From: Burkholderiales bacterium
GTDB taxonomy: Bacteria > Pseudomonadota > Gammaproteobacteria > Burkholderiales > Burkholderiaceae_E
Length of the DNA stretch: 64,000 nucleotides
Direction: 5' to 3'
Assembly (NCBI GenBank): GCA_003577305.1
Contig: QEVL01000001.1
Coordinates: forward strand, 62,001-126,000
Part shown: piece after piece, positions 18,246-26,594 of the stretch
How positions within the stretch are numbered: the first letter of the stretch is position 1
Layout: every line of letters begins with the position of its first letter
Notes under the pieces: generated by a model
Databases searched by the model: none
Seen by the model: the letters and a program-made list of their open reading frames with translations, nothing else
What the model was told of the DNA's origin: nothing
Program-made: the position numbers and the translations under genes

Positions 18246-19412
18246 TCACGCCTCCAGGTTCTTGCGCGTCGCGCGCTTGGCTGCCACGAAGAAGAACACG
18301 CCGATGGCCGCCATGGCGGCGAGATCAGGAAGAAATACCGCCCAGATGTCGCCGGCCAGAAACACCGTCTTCAGCGACGAGACGAAATAGCGCGCCGGGA
18401 TCACCCAGGTGAGAACCCGGATCGGCGCAGGCATCGCATCGATCTCGAACAGGAAGCCCGACAGGATGAACGCGGGCAGGAACCCGGAGAAGAGGGCGAT
18501 CTGCGAGGCGAGGAACTGGTTGCGCGCGAGCGACGAAATCAGCAGCCCCTGGCCCAGTGCGGGCACCATGAACATCGCGGAAAGCGCGAGCAGCGCCGGC
18601 AGCGAACCGCGAAGCGGCACGCCGAACACGACGATCGAGAGCGCCGCCGCCCCCAGCGTGGACAACATGCCGAGCACGAAGTACGGCAGCAGTTTGCCGA
18701 CCAGGATTTCGACGACCGAGGCGGGCGTCGACAGCACTGCCTCCATGGTGCCGCGTTCCCATTCGCGCGCCACCACCAGCGCGGTGAGCATGGTGCCGAT
18801 GATGGTCATGACGATGGCGATCGCGCCAGGCACCAGCGACCGGCGGCTCTCGAGTTCGGCATTGAACCAGTAGCGCGGCTCCAGCGCCACGGCCGCCGAC
18901 GGTGCCTCGGTGCCCAGCCCGGCACGCCAGGTCTGCACCACGCCCTGGCTGTAGTTGGCGACGAAATTGGCGGTATTGGGTTGCGAGCCATCGGTGACGA
19001 CCTGCACCAGCGGTTCGCCGCCACGCTCGGCCAGGCGACGTTCGAAGTCTTGCGGAATCACGACGAAGCCGCGCAGCGCACCCGAGACGACCTGCTCGGC
19101 GACCTCGCGCCGGTCACGCGCGAAAGTGACGTCCAGGTAACGCGTGCCGGCAAAGGCAGCGGCCAGCGCCTGTGCCGAGGCGCCTCGCGATTCGAGCACC
19201 ACCCCTATGCGTACCTGGCGCGCATCCAGCGAGACGGCATAGGCGAACATGAACAGCAGCACGACCGGCAGCACGAAGGCGATCAGCAACGTGGACGGGT
19301 CGCGCAATGCCTGGAGGCTTTCCTTGTGGACCAGTGCGAGCAGACGTTTCGCATCGAAGCGGCGCATGTCCGGGGCCAATGCACGATCGGTGCGATGGGA
19401 AGGGCTGCTCAT
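18246..19412 (-). CDS. ABC-2 type export permease (YbhS/YhhJ-like), first copy
   Basis: 388-residue partner permease with the same architecture: HKESLQALRDPSTLLIAF before the first helix, a periplasmic loop, then helices including GAIAIVMTIIGTMLTALVVA. The motif AREWERGTMEAVLSTPAS is the ABC-2 coupling segment. It ends with a basic tail (KRATRKNLEA). It starts 11 bases after the ATPase stop. Relatives (YbhFSR, YhiI-RbbA-YhhJ) export drugs or act with HlyD adaptors. Confidence 0.9.
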   Translation of the reverse strand: MSSPSHRTDRALAPDMRRFDAKRLLALVHKESLQALRDPSTLLIAFVLPVVLLFMFAYAVSLDARQVRIGVVLESRGASAQALAAAFAGTRYLDVTFARDRREVAEQVVSGALRGFVVIPQDFERRLAERGGEPLVQVVTDGSQPNTANFVANYSQGVVQTWRAGLGTEAPSAAVALEPRYWFNAELESRRSLVPGAIAIVMTIIGTMLTALVVAREWERGTMEAVLSTPASVVEILVGKLLPYFVLGMLSTLGAAALSIVVFGVPLRGSLPALLALSAMFMVPALGQGLLISSLARNQFLASQIALFSGFLPAFILSGFLFEIDAMPAPIRVLTWVIPARYFVSSLKTVFLAGDIWAVFLPDLAAMAAIGVFFFVAAKRATRKNLEA

Positions 19413-19422
19413 GCCGGGCGCC

Positions 19423-21195
19423 TCACGCCACTGCCTCGTCGGTCAGGTCCGCCGATTCCACCAGATGGATGAAGGCATCCTCCATGGTGGGATCGGGCCG
19501 CGCGACACTGACCGCGCCGCGCTTGAGCGCGTCGGGCGTGTCGAGCGCGATCAGCCGCGCGCGATAGAGCATCGCCACGCGGTCGCAATACTCGGCCTCG
19601 TCCATGAAGTGGGTGGTGACCATGATCGTCACGCCCTTTCTCGAGAGACCGTTGATGTGGGTCCAGAATTCGCGGCGGGTGATGGGATCGACACCGGAGG
19701 TCGGTTCGTCCAGGAACAGCACGGGAGGCCGGTGCATCAGCGCGCAGGCGAGGGCCAGGCGCTGCTTGTGACCGAGCGGCAGCGAATCGGGCGCGGCGGA
19801 CAGCCAGGCGGCCAGGTCGAAGGTCTCGATCATTTCCTCGATGCGTTCGCGCCGCTTCTCGCCTTCCAGTCCGTACACGCCCGCCGCGAATTCCAGGTTC
19901 TGGCGGACCGAAAGCAGGCCGTAGAGCGAGAACTTCTGCGCCATGTAACCGAGCCGGGCCTTCGCCGCGCCGGTGGCACGGCGCAGATCCAGCCCGACGA
20001 CGTGCGCTTCGCCGTGGGTAGGCTTCAGAAGCCCGCACAGCATCTTGAACGTCGTCGACTTTCCGGCACCGTTGGGGCCGAGCAATCCGAAGATTTCGCC
20101 CTTGCGTACCTCGAAGCTGACATCGTCGGTGGCGGTGAAGTCTCCGAAGCGCTTGGTCAGGTTGCGGCAGGAGACGGCGATATCCGATTCGAGCTCGACC
20201 GCGGGCAGGCGCTCGGCGAGAGCCGACGTGCCCCCCGGCCCGCCGCCCAGCAGATCGATGAAAGCGTCCTCGAAGCGCGCAGGCACCGTTGCCAGCCGCG
20301 CCTCGGCCCGATCCGCCAGAGCCTGGATCTGCTCCGTGTCCGAGCCCGCGCGCAAGACCACGCGCACACCGGCACCCTGGATCACGCCGTCACCGACAGT
20401 GTCGAGATCCAGCGCCCTGGCGAGCACGGCGCGACGCTGTTCGCCGACTTCTTCCAGGCGGAAGCTGCGGCCCGCCAGGCGCTCGGTCAACTCTCCGGGA
20501 GGTCCGTCGAAGGCGAGATGGCCTTCGTTGAGCAGCAGCACGCTGTCGCAGCGCTCGGCCTCGTCGAGGTAGGCGGTGGACCAGACCACCGCCATGCCCT
20601 CGTCGGTCAGCGCCTGGACCATGCGCCACAAATCCTGCCGGCTGACCGGATCGACGCCGACCCCGGGCTCGTCCAGCAGCAGCACGGCGGGCCGCGCCAT
20701 GAGGGCGCAGGCCAGGCCCAGCTTCTGCTTCATGCCGCCGGAGAGCTTGCCAGCCAGGCGCTTCGTGAACGGACCGAGCCGGGTGAAATCGAGCAGTTCG
20801 GCAAAGAGGCTTGCGTTCCGATCGACGTCCATGCCGCGAAGCTGCGCATACAGGCGCATGTTCTCCATCACCGACAGGTCTTCGTACAAGCCGAAGCGCT
20901 GCGGCATGTAGCCGCTTGCGACGTGTATCGCATCGTTGTCTTGCACCACATCGAAGCCGGCCAGCGTGACGCGGCCTGCGTCGGGCACCAGAAGGCCCGT
21001 GAGAATGCGCATCAGCGTGGTCTTGCCGGCGCCGTCCGGCCCGACCAGACCCGTCAGGCGGCCGTACTCGATCCGCGCGCTCAGCCCACGCAGCGCGTGA
21101 ACCGTGCCGAAAGACTTGTCCAGGCGGTCGATGACGACGGCAGCATCGCCACCGTCATCGCGCAAGCCCGTGGACCGGTCGGCGGCCGCGGGCAT
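19423..21195 (-). CDS. Fused double ABC ATPase of exporter (YbhF-like)
   Basis: 590-residue protein with two nucleotide-binding domains. The first has Walker A GPDGAGKT at 52-59, LSGGMKQKLG at 151-160 and DEPGVGVDP near 175-183, where the usual Thr/Ser is replaced by Gly. The second has Walker A GPNGAGKS at 373-380, a signature LPLGHKQRLALA in which the LSGGQ is degenerate, and DEPTSGVDP. The ATG at 21195 is preceded by GGAAGG about 8 bases upstream, so this start is preferred over one at 21237 inside the adaptor gene. It drives the two ABC-2 permeases. Confidence 0.9.
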   Translation of the reverse strand: MPAAADRSTGLRDDGGDAAVVIDRLDKSFGTVHALRGLSARIEYGRLTGLVGPDGAGKTTLMRILTGLLVPDAGRVTLAGFDVVQDNDAIHVASGYMPQRFGLYEDLSVMENMRLYAQLRGMDVDRNASLFAELLDFTRLGPFTKRLAGKLSGGMKQKLGLACALMARPAVLLLDEPGVGVDPVSRQDLWRMVQALTDEGMAVVWSTAYLDEAERCDSVLLLNEGHLAFDGPPGELTERLAGRSFRLEEVGEQRRAVLARALDLDTVGDGVIQGAGVRVVLRAGSDTEQIQALADRAEARLATVPARFEDAFIDLLGGGPGGTSALAERLPAVELESDIAVSCRNLTKRFGDFTATDDVSFEVRKGEIFGLLGPNGAGKSTTFKMLCGLLKPTHGEAHVVGLDLRRATGAAKARLGYMAQKFSLYGLLSVRQNLEFAAGVYGLEGEKRRERIEEMIETFDLAAWLSAAPDSLPLGHKQRLALACALMHRPPVLFLDEPTSGVDPITRREFWTHINGLSRKGVTIMVTTHFMDEAEYCDRVAMLYRARLIALDTPDALKRGAVSVARPDPTMEDAFIHLVESADLTDEAVA

Positions 21196-21196
21196 C

Positions 21197-22225
21197 TCAG
21201 CTGCCTTCCGGGCGCGCCCCGGCCGCAGGCCGGGCATCGACGTCCACGGTCACCGGCATGCCCTGGCGCAGCGCGGCATCGGCGTCTTCGACCACGATGC
21301 GCAGGCGATAGACAAGGTCGGTGCGAAGATCGGTCGTCTCCACCGTTTTCGGCGTGAACTCGGCGCGCGGCGAGATGAAGCCGATCCGGCCGTGATAGAC
21401 CTTCGCCGACGAATCGCTGCGCACGCGTACCGGCGTGCCCGGCGCAATGCGCCCGAGATCCGGTTCGCCCACGTAGGCACGCACGTACACCGGCGCATCG
21501 AGGCTCAGGCTGTACACCGTGCTCTGGCTGGCGACCATGCTGCCCGGCTCGCGCACCCGGGCGATCACGGTGCCGGCGCCGGGCGCGAAGAGTTCGGCAT
21601 CGGCCAGCGCGGTGGCGGCCTGCGCTCGCGCCGCCTCCGCAGCGGCCAGGCGCGCCTCGCCGGCGGCGATGTCTTCCCTGCGAAAGCCTTCGGTGGCCTG
21701 CGACAAGGCGGCCTGCGCCGATTTCACCGCGGCGACCGCCTGGTCGTGCGCTGCACGCGCGGCATCCACCGTACGCTGGCTGCTGGCGCCCGACGCGAAC
21801 AGAGCGCTCTGCCGGCGAAAGTTGCGCTCGGCATCGCTGGCCACCGCCAGCGCCTTGTTCACCGCCTCCCTGGCCTGGGCGATCTCCTGGGGGCGCAGGC
21901 CGCGACGCAGTTTTGCCAGTTCCACCTGCGCCAGGCGCATCGCCGCGTCGGCGGCCGCGAGGGCTTCGAGATAGGGTCGGGCGTCGAGCGTGGCCATCCG
22001 TGCGCCGGCCGTGACGACGTCGCCTTCGTCGAACACCATCTGCGCCACCCGTCCCGGCTGCCTGAACGCCAGCTGCACCTCCCGGATGTCGACGTTGCCG
22101 TAGAGTTGCAGCGTGCCGCCATCAGTGCCGGTTCGCTGCACCCACAGGAAACCGGCGCCCACAGCAACGATGACGACGGCGGCAATGCCGAAGGCGCGCT
22201 TCGCACCACGAGAAGGGCTCTTCAT
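21197..22225 (-). CDS. HlyD-family periplasmic adaptor (YbhG-like)
   Basis: 342-residue membrane fusion protein with one N-terminal anchor (FGIAAVVIVAVGAGFLWV). The lipoyl half-motifs LYGNVDIREVQLAFRQPGRV and LFAPGAGTVIARVREPGSMV flank a long Ala-rich coiled coil. The start ATG overlaps the tetR stop (ATGA), so the exporter is translated together with its repressor. It connects the ABC-2 exporter to the NodT outer-membrane protein. Confidence 0.9.
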   Translation of the reverse strand: MKSPSRGAKRAFGIAAVVIVAVGAGFLWVQRTGTDGGTLQLYGNVDIREVQLAFRQPGRVAQMVFDEGDVVTAGARMATLDARPYLEALAAADAAMRLAQVELAKLRRGLRPQEIAQAREAVNKALAVASDAERNFRRQSALFASGASSQRTVDAARAAHDQAVAAVKSAQAALSQATEGFRREDIAAGEARLAAAEAARAQAATALADAELFAPGAGTVIARVREPGSMVASQSTVYSLSLDAPVYVRAYVGEPDLGRIAPGTPVRVRSDSSAKVYHGRIGFISPRAEFTPKTVETTDLRTDLVYRLRIVVEDADAALRQGMPVTVDVDARPAAGARPEGS

Positions 22226-22830
22226 CGCTTCGCTCCGAGGCCTCGGCGATAGATGGCGAACGCCGCAGGTGCGTCGCGGCGGATCTGTCCGACCCTGCCC
22301 GCCAGGAGCGACTGCAACACCAGCCCCTGGATGACGCCGATGAAGAGCACCGCGGCGGCATCGACGTCGAGACCGGCGTCGAACTCGCCCTGTGCCTTGC
22401 CCGCCTCGAGCAGGCCGTTCAGGCGCTCGCGATACCTGCGAACCAGGGTCTGCACCATCTTCTTGGCCAGGGTCTTGCCCGAGCGCTGCAGTTCTCCGAA
22501 GAGCATGCGCGGCACGCCGGGGTGCCTGGAGACGAAATCGATGTGCGCCATGAACATGGCTTCGAGCGCGGCGGCCGGCGATTCGGCGCCTTCTGCCGCC
22601 TTGTCGACGCGCGCGAGCAGGCGTTCGCTCACCCAGGACATCGCGGCTTCCAGGATCGCGTCCTTGTTCGGGAAGTGGCGGAACAGCGCGCCCTGCGTCA
22701 GCCCCATGCGCTCGGCAATTGCGGTGGTGGTGATCTCGGCCGGGTTCTGCTCGGCCGCCAGGTCGACCATTGCCTCGACCGTGGCCGCGCGACGCTCTTC
22801 GGCAGGCATGGGGTGAGCACGTTCGTTCAC
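22222..22830 (-). CDS. TetR-family repressor of the PHA/exporter cluster
   Basis: 202-residue regulator. The helix-turn-helix ITTTAIAERMGLTQGALFRH is near residues 33-53, followed by the usual FPNKDAILEAAM, and the C-terminal part is an all-helical ligand domain. The start taken is GTG at 22830 with AAGGA upstream; an ATG at 22809 is the alternative. It is the first gene of its own operon. Two palindromes (22851-22864 and 22943-22956) lie in the divergent promoter region, so it very likely represses itself, the exporter operon and the phaB side. Confidence 0.9.
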   Translation of the reverse strand: MNERAHPMPAEERRAATVEAMVDLAAEQNPAEITTTAIAERMGLTQGALFRHFPNKDAILEAAMSWVSERLLARVDKAAEGAESPAAALEAMFMAHIDFVSRHPGVPRMLFGELQRSGKTLAKKMVQTLVRRYRERLNGLLEAGKAQGEFDAGLDVDAAAVLFIGVIQGLVLQSLLAGRVGQIRRDAPAAFAIYRRGLGAKR

Positions 22831-22850
22831 TGTTCGATGTCCTTGGAGTG

Positions 22851-22864
22851 AGTAATCTATTACT
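22851..22864. promoter_or_regulatory. TetR operator O1, leftward promoter
   Basis: AGTAATCTATTACT is a perfect palindrome (AGTAAT-NN-ATTACT). It starts immediately after the -10 box of the leftward promoter, where a bound repressor would block RNA polymerase. The same half-sites occur in O2. Confidence 0.85.
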
Positions 22865-22893
22865 AGCTTAGCATGCTGATTCGATCCCTGCAA
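22865..22893 (-). promoter_or_regulatory. Sigma-70-type promoter for the tetR-exporter-phaC operon
   Basis: On the minus strand TTGCAG (22893-22888) and TAAGCT (22870-22865) are separated by 17 bases. The -10 box directly abuts operator O1. It reads towards the tetR start at 22830. Confidence 0.7.
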
Positions 22894-22913
22894 CGAGGGC
22901 GGCCCGCCGAAGG

Positions 22914-22942
22914 TTGCTTCGCCGGTCCGGCTCAGCTAGGAT
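22914..22942 (+). promoter_or_regulatory. Sigma-70-type promoter for the 58-aa/phaB/lipase side
   Basis: TTGCTT (22914-22919) and TAGGAT (22937-22942) are separated by 17 bases. The -10 box directly abuts operator O2, mirroring the leftward promoter. Confidence 0.7.
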
Positions 22943-22956
22943 AGTAATAGATTACT
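22943..22956. promoter_or_regulatory. TetR operator O2, rightward promoter
   Basis: AGTAATAGATTACT is a perfect palindrome with the same half-sites as O1, extended by one more matched base on each side (T...A). It lies over the expected transcription start of the rightward promoter, 92 bases from O1. Confidence 0.85.
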
Positions 22957-23019
22957 AACTCGCAATGATGGCCGGGCGATTCGCCCGATCAGGGCGCGAC
23001 ATGACCATGGAGAACCCGG

Positions 23020-23196
23020 ATGAACACCGAAACCCTTCCGATCGAGAGCCTCTCGAACTCGGCCAGCTGGCAGGAAGCCGTCTCCGACGCATTCGCCGAA
23101 GCCGCCGGCACGGCCCCGTTCGCCGATGCTCTGCGGCAGTGGGCGCAGCCCTCGGCATCGTCCCCGGTCGCCGGCCAGGGCAAGGCGCGCAGGTGA
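23020..23196 (+). CDS. 58-residue protein of unknown function upstream of phaB
   Basis: An ATG at 23020 with GGAGA 9 bases upstream opens a 58-codon frame beginning MNTETLPIESLSNSASWQEA and ending GQGKARR. It is acidic and Ala/Ser-rich in the middle (AVSDAFAEAAGTAPFADALR, amphipathic helix), with a basic tail. There is no signal peptide or membrane segment. It is the first gene after the O2-controlled promoter and ends 10 bases before phaB. Size and helix are compatible with a granule-surface or regulatory peptide, but I do not recognise it. Confidence 0.55.
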   Translation: MNTETLPIESLSNSASWQEAVSDAFAEAAGTAPFADALRQWAQPSASSPVAGQGKARR

Positions 23197-23206
23197 GGAC
23201 GGTGCG

Positions 23207-23953
23207 ATGAAGACCCGCGGACGTACCGCATTGATCACTGGCGGCAACCGGGGCCTCGGAGAAGCCATCGCACGCGCGCTGCACGACGCCGGACATGCGG
23301 TGATCGTCACCCATACGCCGGGCAACAGCAGGGTCGCCGCGTGGCTGCAAGCGCAGGCGGCCGAAGGCTATGCATTTGCCGCCTATGGCGTGGACGTCTC
23401 CGACTACGAATCGACGCAGGAACTCGCGCGCCAGGTTCATGCCGATGGTCACCGTGTCGACATCCTCGTGAACAACGCGGGCATTACCCGTGATTCGACC
23501 TTGCGCAAGCTGGACAAGCCCGGTTGGGATGCGGTGCTGCGCACCAACCTCGATTCGATGTTCAACGTCACGAAACCGTTCATCGAGCCGATGATCGGGC
23601 GCGGCTGGGGACGCATCATCAACATCGCGTCGATCAACGGCAGCAAAGGGCAATTCGGCCAGACCAACTACTCGGCGTCCAAGGCCGGCGTGCACGGTTT
23701 CACCAAGGCGCTCGCCCAGGAAGTGGCGCGCAAGGGCGTGACGGTCAACACGGTTTCGCCGGGGTACCTGGCCACCGAGATGGTCTCCGCGGTGCGCGAA
23801 GACGTGCTCGGGCAGATCGTTGCGGCCATACCCGTCGGGCGCCTCGGCGAACCGGCCGAGATTGCCGCCCTGGTGGCGTTCATCGCCAGCGATGCCGCTG
23901 CTTTCATGACGGGCAGCAACGTCTCGATGAACGGTGGACAGCACATGTATTGA
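23207..23953 (+). CDS. phaB: Acetoacetyl-CoA reductase-type short-chain dehydrogenase
   Basis: NADPH-dependent reductase (248 aa) making (R)-3-hydroxyacyl-CoA, the PhaC substrate. The cofactor motif GGNRGLG is at 12-18 and NNAG at 89-92. The catalytic residues are Ser142, Tyr155 and Lys159 (YSASK). PGYLATEMV and a Gly-rich end (NVSMNGGQHMY) match PhaB/FabG. The ATG at 23207 has GAGG upstream; the longer frame from 23126 overlaps the 58-aa gene and is rejected. Divergent from the repressor and from phaC's operon but under the same operator region, so synthase and reductase are probably co-induced. FabG-like activity cannot be excluded. Confidence 0.85.
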   Translation: MKTRGRTALITGGNRGLGEAIARALHDAGHAVIVTHTPGNSRVAAWLQAQAAEGYAFAAYGVDVSDYESTQELARQVHADGHRVDILVNNAGITRDSTLRKLDKPGWDAVLRTNLDSMFNVTKPFIEPMIGRGWGRIINIASINGSKGQFGQTNYSASKAGVHGFTKALAQEVARKGVTVNTVSPGYLATEMVSAVREDVLGQIVAAIPVGRLGEPAEIAALVAFIASDAAAFMTGSNVSMNGGQHMY

Positions 23954-25991
23954 GCGGCGCAGCGCCGCGCGGGTGGCAATCGTCGCTGCGCTCTTTCTTG
24001 GCGGCTGCAGCGTCGTCGGCGAGTTCCGGCCTTCGGTCACGTGGCGAGCCGTTTCACCGGGCGAATCCATCGCGGCGCAGCGCGGCGACATCCTCACGAC
24101 GGGGCAGCCGAGTGCGCTGACCACGCAGACGGTTCGCGTGACCGGCCTGGATCTCGACGCCTGCGCGACGCTCTCGTCGCCCGGCTGCGTTTCGGCATTG
24201 ACCGCTGCCGGCGGCATCTCCGACGAGCGCCGCCTCTCGGCGCTCGCGGAACTCTGGCTCCAGCAGGCGATATCGGCATCCCTGCAGGCCGACCCGCGGG
24301 CCGGAGACGCCACCAGCGTCGCCCCGTGGATGGAAACCATGCGCTACGCCTATGCCTATCTCTTCTACACCAGGCGCGCGCCGGGCGAGCGCGCGTTCGA
24401 AGATCGGCAGACGCAGGTGCGCGACTGGTACAACTACGCCGCGCAGCAGGCGGTCGCGCAATTGTTCGGCGCACGCGAGACGAAGCCGGGCATCCAGGCG
24501 CAGGACAGCAGGGTTCGGTTCGGCGAGTGGACGCTGCGCGTCGAGTCGAAGGCACGCCTTCCCGGAGATGCCAGCGTTCCGGCTGAACTGTTGCCGGCAT
24601 CCACGCTGGCGTTTGGCGGCTTGCGCAGCATCTACCGCCGCGACGGGTTCGGTGCAGCAATGGTCGCGGTCGCGGACATCGATCCGGTCGCGCGCAAGGC
24701 AATCGCCGATCTGCCGGCGAAGGACGAATGGCCGGCGTCTCGTCGGCGCGCGACGTTGCCTCCAGCCTGGAGCGAGATGCCCGCGCCGAACGTGACCGCC
24801 GTGTTTCGATTCGACGCACCGACGCTGGACCAGTTGCTTCGGACGCGTGAGGTCATCCTCGACGTTCATGACCCGCTCATGGAGAGCGAGCTGACCCTGC
24901 ATGCCCACCGGGTGCCGCTGGCCGGCAATTTCACGGCAGGCTATGCCCTGTGGCTGGCGCGATCCGGGTTCAACCGGCAATCGCTGCGCACTCTGTTCGG
25001 TCGCGAACACGGAATCGACCATCCGCATCTGTACCTGATGCAGCCGTTCGATCCGGACCGCCGCATCGTTCTCATGCTGCATGGACTGGCCAGCAGTCCC
25101 GAGGCCTGGGTCAATGTAGCCAACGAGCTTCTCGGCGACGAAGGGTTGCGTCGCGAGTTCCAGATCTGGCAGGTGCATTACCCGACGAACATGCCGGTAC
25201 CCGCCAACCATGCGGCGATCCGCCGGCTCCTTCACGAGGTTCTGCGCCACTTCGACCCGGAAGGGCGAGCCGCAGCATCGCGCGGTCTGATTCTGGTCGG
25301 GCACAGCATGGGCGGCCTCATTGCGCGCCTGATGGTGTCGACAGCCGACCGGGAGCTTTGGGATTGGGCGTCCACCGATCTCGGGATCGATCCGGATCTT
25401 CTCGATCGATCCCGCCCTTTGCTCGATCCGATGTTGCGCTTCCAGCCGTTTCCGGGCGTCGAGCGCGTGATTTTCATCGCGACGCCACATCGCGGGACCG
25501 CAGTTGCCGGCCACGGGCTCGCGCGCTGGGCGTCCAGGCTCGTCCGGTTGCCGTTGACGCTGCTCGAGGCCTTCGGCATCGCGTTTCAGGGGCGTGCCGA
25601 GGCGAGCGCAACGAGCGCAACCCGGGTTCTGGAGACGATTCCGACGAGTGTCGACCAGCTCGACGAACACGATCCGTTCCTGCGGGCCGCCGCCCGGCTG
25701 CCGATTTCGGATCGAGTGCGCTACCACTCGATCATCGCCCGACTGCACGCTGACGGCGAGCTCGAATCGTCGGACGACGGCCTCGTGCCATATCGCAGTG
25801 CGCATCTGGCAGGGGCCGCCTCCGAGAAGACAATCGTCTCGGGGCACAGCGTGCAGGAGACCGCAGCTTCGATTCTGGAAGTCCGGCGCATCCTGCAAGA
25901 AGACCTTGCTCCGGTGCCGCCTCGCCGGAATCCCTCGCCGTTTCCACCGGCCCGATCGGCCGATGGAACATTTTTCCGCCCCGTTCGTTAA
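23934..25991 (+). CDS. Large alpha/beta-hydrolase (lipase-like) lipoprotein
   Basis: 685-residue envelope protein. The signal peptide ends ALFLGGC, with Cys25 the likely lipidation site. A poorly conserved N-terminal region of about 370 residues is followed by a lipase fold: oxyanion HG at 383-384 (LMLHGLASSPEAW), nucleophile Ser458 in GHSMGG, and FIATPHRGT. SSDDGLVPYRSA and GHSV near the end would supply Asp and His. The start is GTG at 23934, overlapping the end of phaB by 20 bases; a GTG at 23973 is possible. Its place behind phaB suggests extracytoplasmic acyl-ester or polymer hydrolysis, an inference only. The promoter of the next operon lies in its last codons. Confidence 0.82.
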   Translation: MDSTCIERRSAARVAIVAALFLGGCSVVGEFRPSVTWRAVSPGESIAAQRGDILTTGQPSALTTQTVRVTGLDLDACATLSSPGCVSALTAAGGISDERRLSALAELWLQQAISASLQADPRAGDATSVAPWMETMRYAYAYLFYTRRAPGERAFEDRQTQVRDWYNYAAQQAVAQLFGARETKPGIQAQDSRVRFGEWTLRVESKARLPGDASVPAELLPASTLAFGGLRSIYRRDGFGAAMVAVADIDPVARKAIADLPAKDEWPASRRRATLPPAWSEMPAPNVTAVFRFDAPTLDQLLRTREVILDVHDPLMESELTLHAHRVPLAGNFTAGYALWLARSGFNRQSLRTLFGREHGIDHPHLYLMQPFDPDRRIVLMLHGLASSPEAWVNVANELLGDEGLRREFQIWQVHYPTNMPVPANHAAIRRLLHEVLRHFDPEGRAAASRGLILVGHSMGGLIARLMVSTADRELWDWASTDLGIDPDLLDRSRPLLDPMLRFQPFPGVERVIFIATPHRGTAVAGHGLARWASRLVRLPLTLLEAFGIAFQGRAEASATSATRVLETIPTSVDQLDEHDPFLRAAARLPISDRVRYHSIIARLHADGELESSDDGLVPYRSAHLAGAASEKTIVSGHSVQETAASILEVRRILQEDLAPVPPRRNPSPFPPARSADGTFFRPVR

Positions 25992-25992
25992 A
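25965..25992 (+). promoter_or_regulatory. ECF-type promoter of the sigma/anti-sigma/sensor operon
   Basis: GGAACATTT begins at 25965 and TTCGTTAAA at 25984. Taken as -35 GGAACA and -10 CGTTAAA, they are 15 bases apart, close to the RpoE-type GGAACTT/GTCTAA pattern. The same two elements with identical spacing recur at 27544. The promoter overlaps the end of the lipase gene and would drive the sigma gene at 26034, fitting autoregulation. Confidence 0.72.
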
Positions 25993-26033
25993 ACCGATAT
26001 CGCGGCGTTGACCAGTGGAGGATGTCCGCCTTG

Positions 26034-26594
26034 ATGGCGGCGGAAGACAGCCAGCTGGTGCAACGAGCCCGGAACGGCGACGAGCGCGCGTTCGCCGAGC
26101 TGGTTCGCCGGCACCAGGACCGCGTCTTCCGCTTCGTGCTGCGGATGACCGGATCGCGCGACGAATCGATGGACCTGACGCAGGACGCTTTCATGAAGGC
26201 ATGGCAGGCGCTGCCCCGCTGGGAGCCGCAGGCGCAATTCCGCACCTGGCTGTTACAGATCGCGCGCAACGGCGCGCTCGACCTGCTGCGCCGGCGCGGG
26301 ACAGTGGACTTCGTGCCGATCGAGGAAGGTGTGGACTTCGCGGCGCAGCAGCCGGCGCCGGAAGAGCAGGTCGATCTGCGGCAGCGCTACGGGCTGCTCG
26401 ATGCGGTGCTGCGCCAATTGCCGCCCGAGCATCGCGAGATCCTGCTGCTGCGCGAGATCGAGCAACTGTCGTACGCGGAAATCGCGACGACGCTGGAAAT
26501 CCAGGAAGGAACGGTCAAGTCGCGCATGGCCCGGGCGCGGGCGGCGCTGCTCGAACGCTACCGACGTGCAACCGGGGAGCGCCGCGATGCATGA
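26034..26594 (+). CDS. ECF (RpoE-like) sigma factor
   Basis: 186-residue extracytoplasmic-function sigma factor. The region 2 core is LTQDAFMKAWQALPRWEP with RTWLLQIARNGALDLLRRR. The region 4 helix-turn-helix is LPPEHREILLLREIEQLSYA and EIATTLEIQEGTVKSRMARA. A GGAGG at 26017-26021 sits 12 bases ahead of the ATG at 26034. An ATG at 26022 directly touches that site and is therefore unlikely. It overlaps the anti-sigma gene by 8 bases. Two promoters with the same ECF-type elements (25965 and 27544) are its likely targets. Confidence 0.92.
   Translation: MAAEDSQLVQRARNGDERAFAELVRRHQDRVFRFVLRMTGSRDESMDLTQDAFMKAWQALPRWEPQAQFRTWLLQIARNGALDLLRRRGTVDFVPIEEGVDFAAQQPAPEEQVDLRQRYGLLDAVLRQLPPEHREILLLREIEQLSYAEIATTLEIQEGTVKSRMARARAALLERYRRATGERRDA

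Noticed and set aside
16758..19472. 904-codon plus-strand frame opposite the NodT and permease genes
   Set aside because: It lies wholly antisense to well-supported genes and has a low-complexity, His/Gln/Arg-rich translation.
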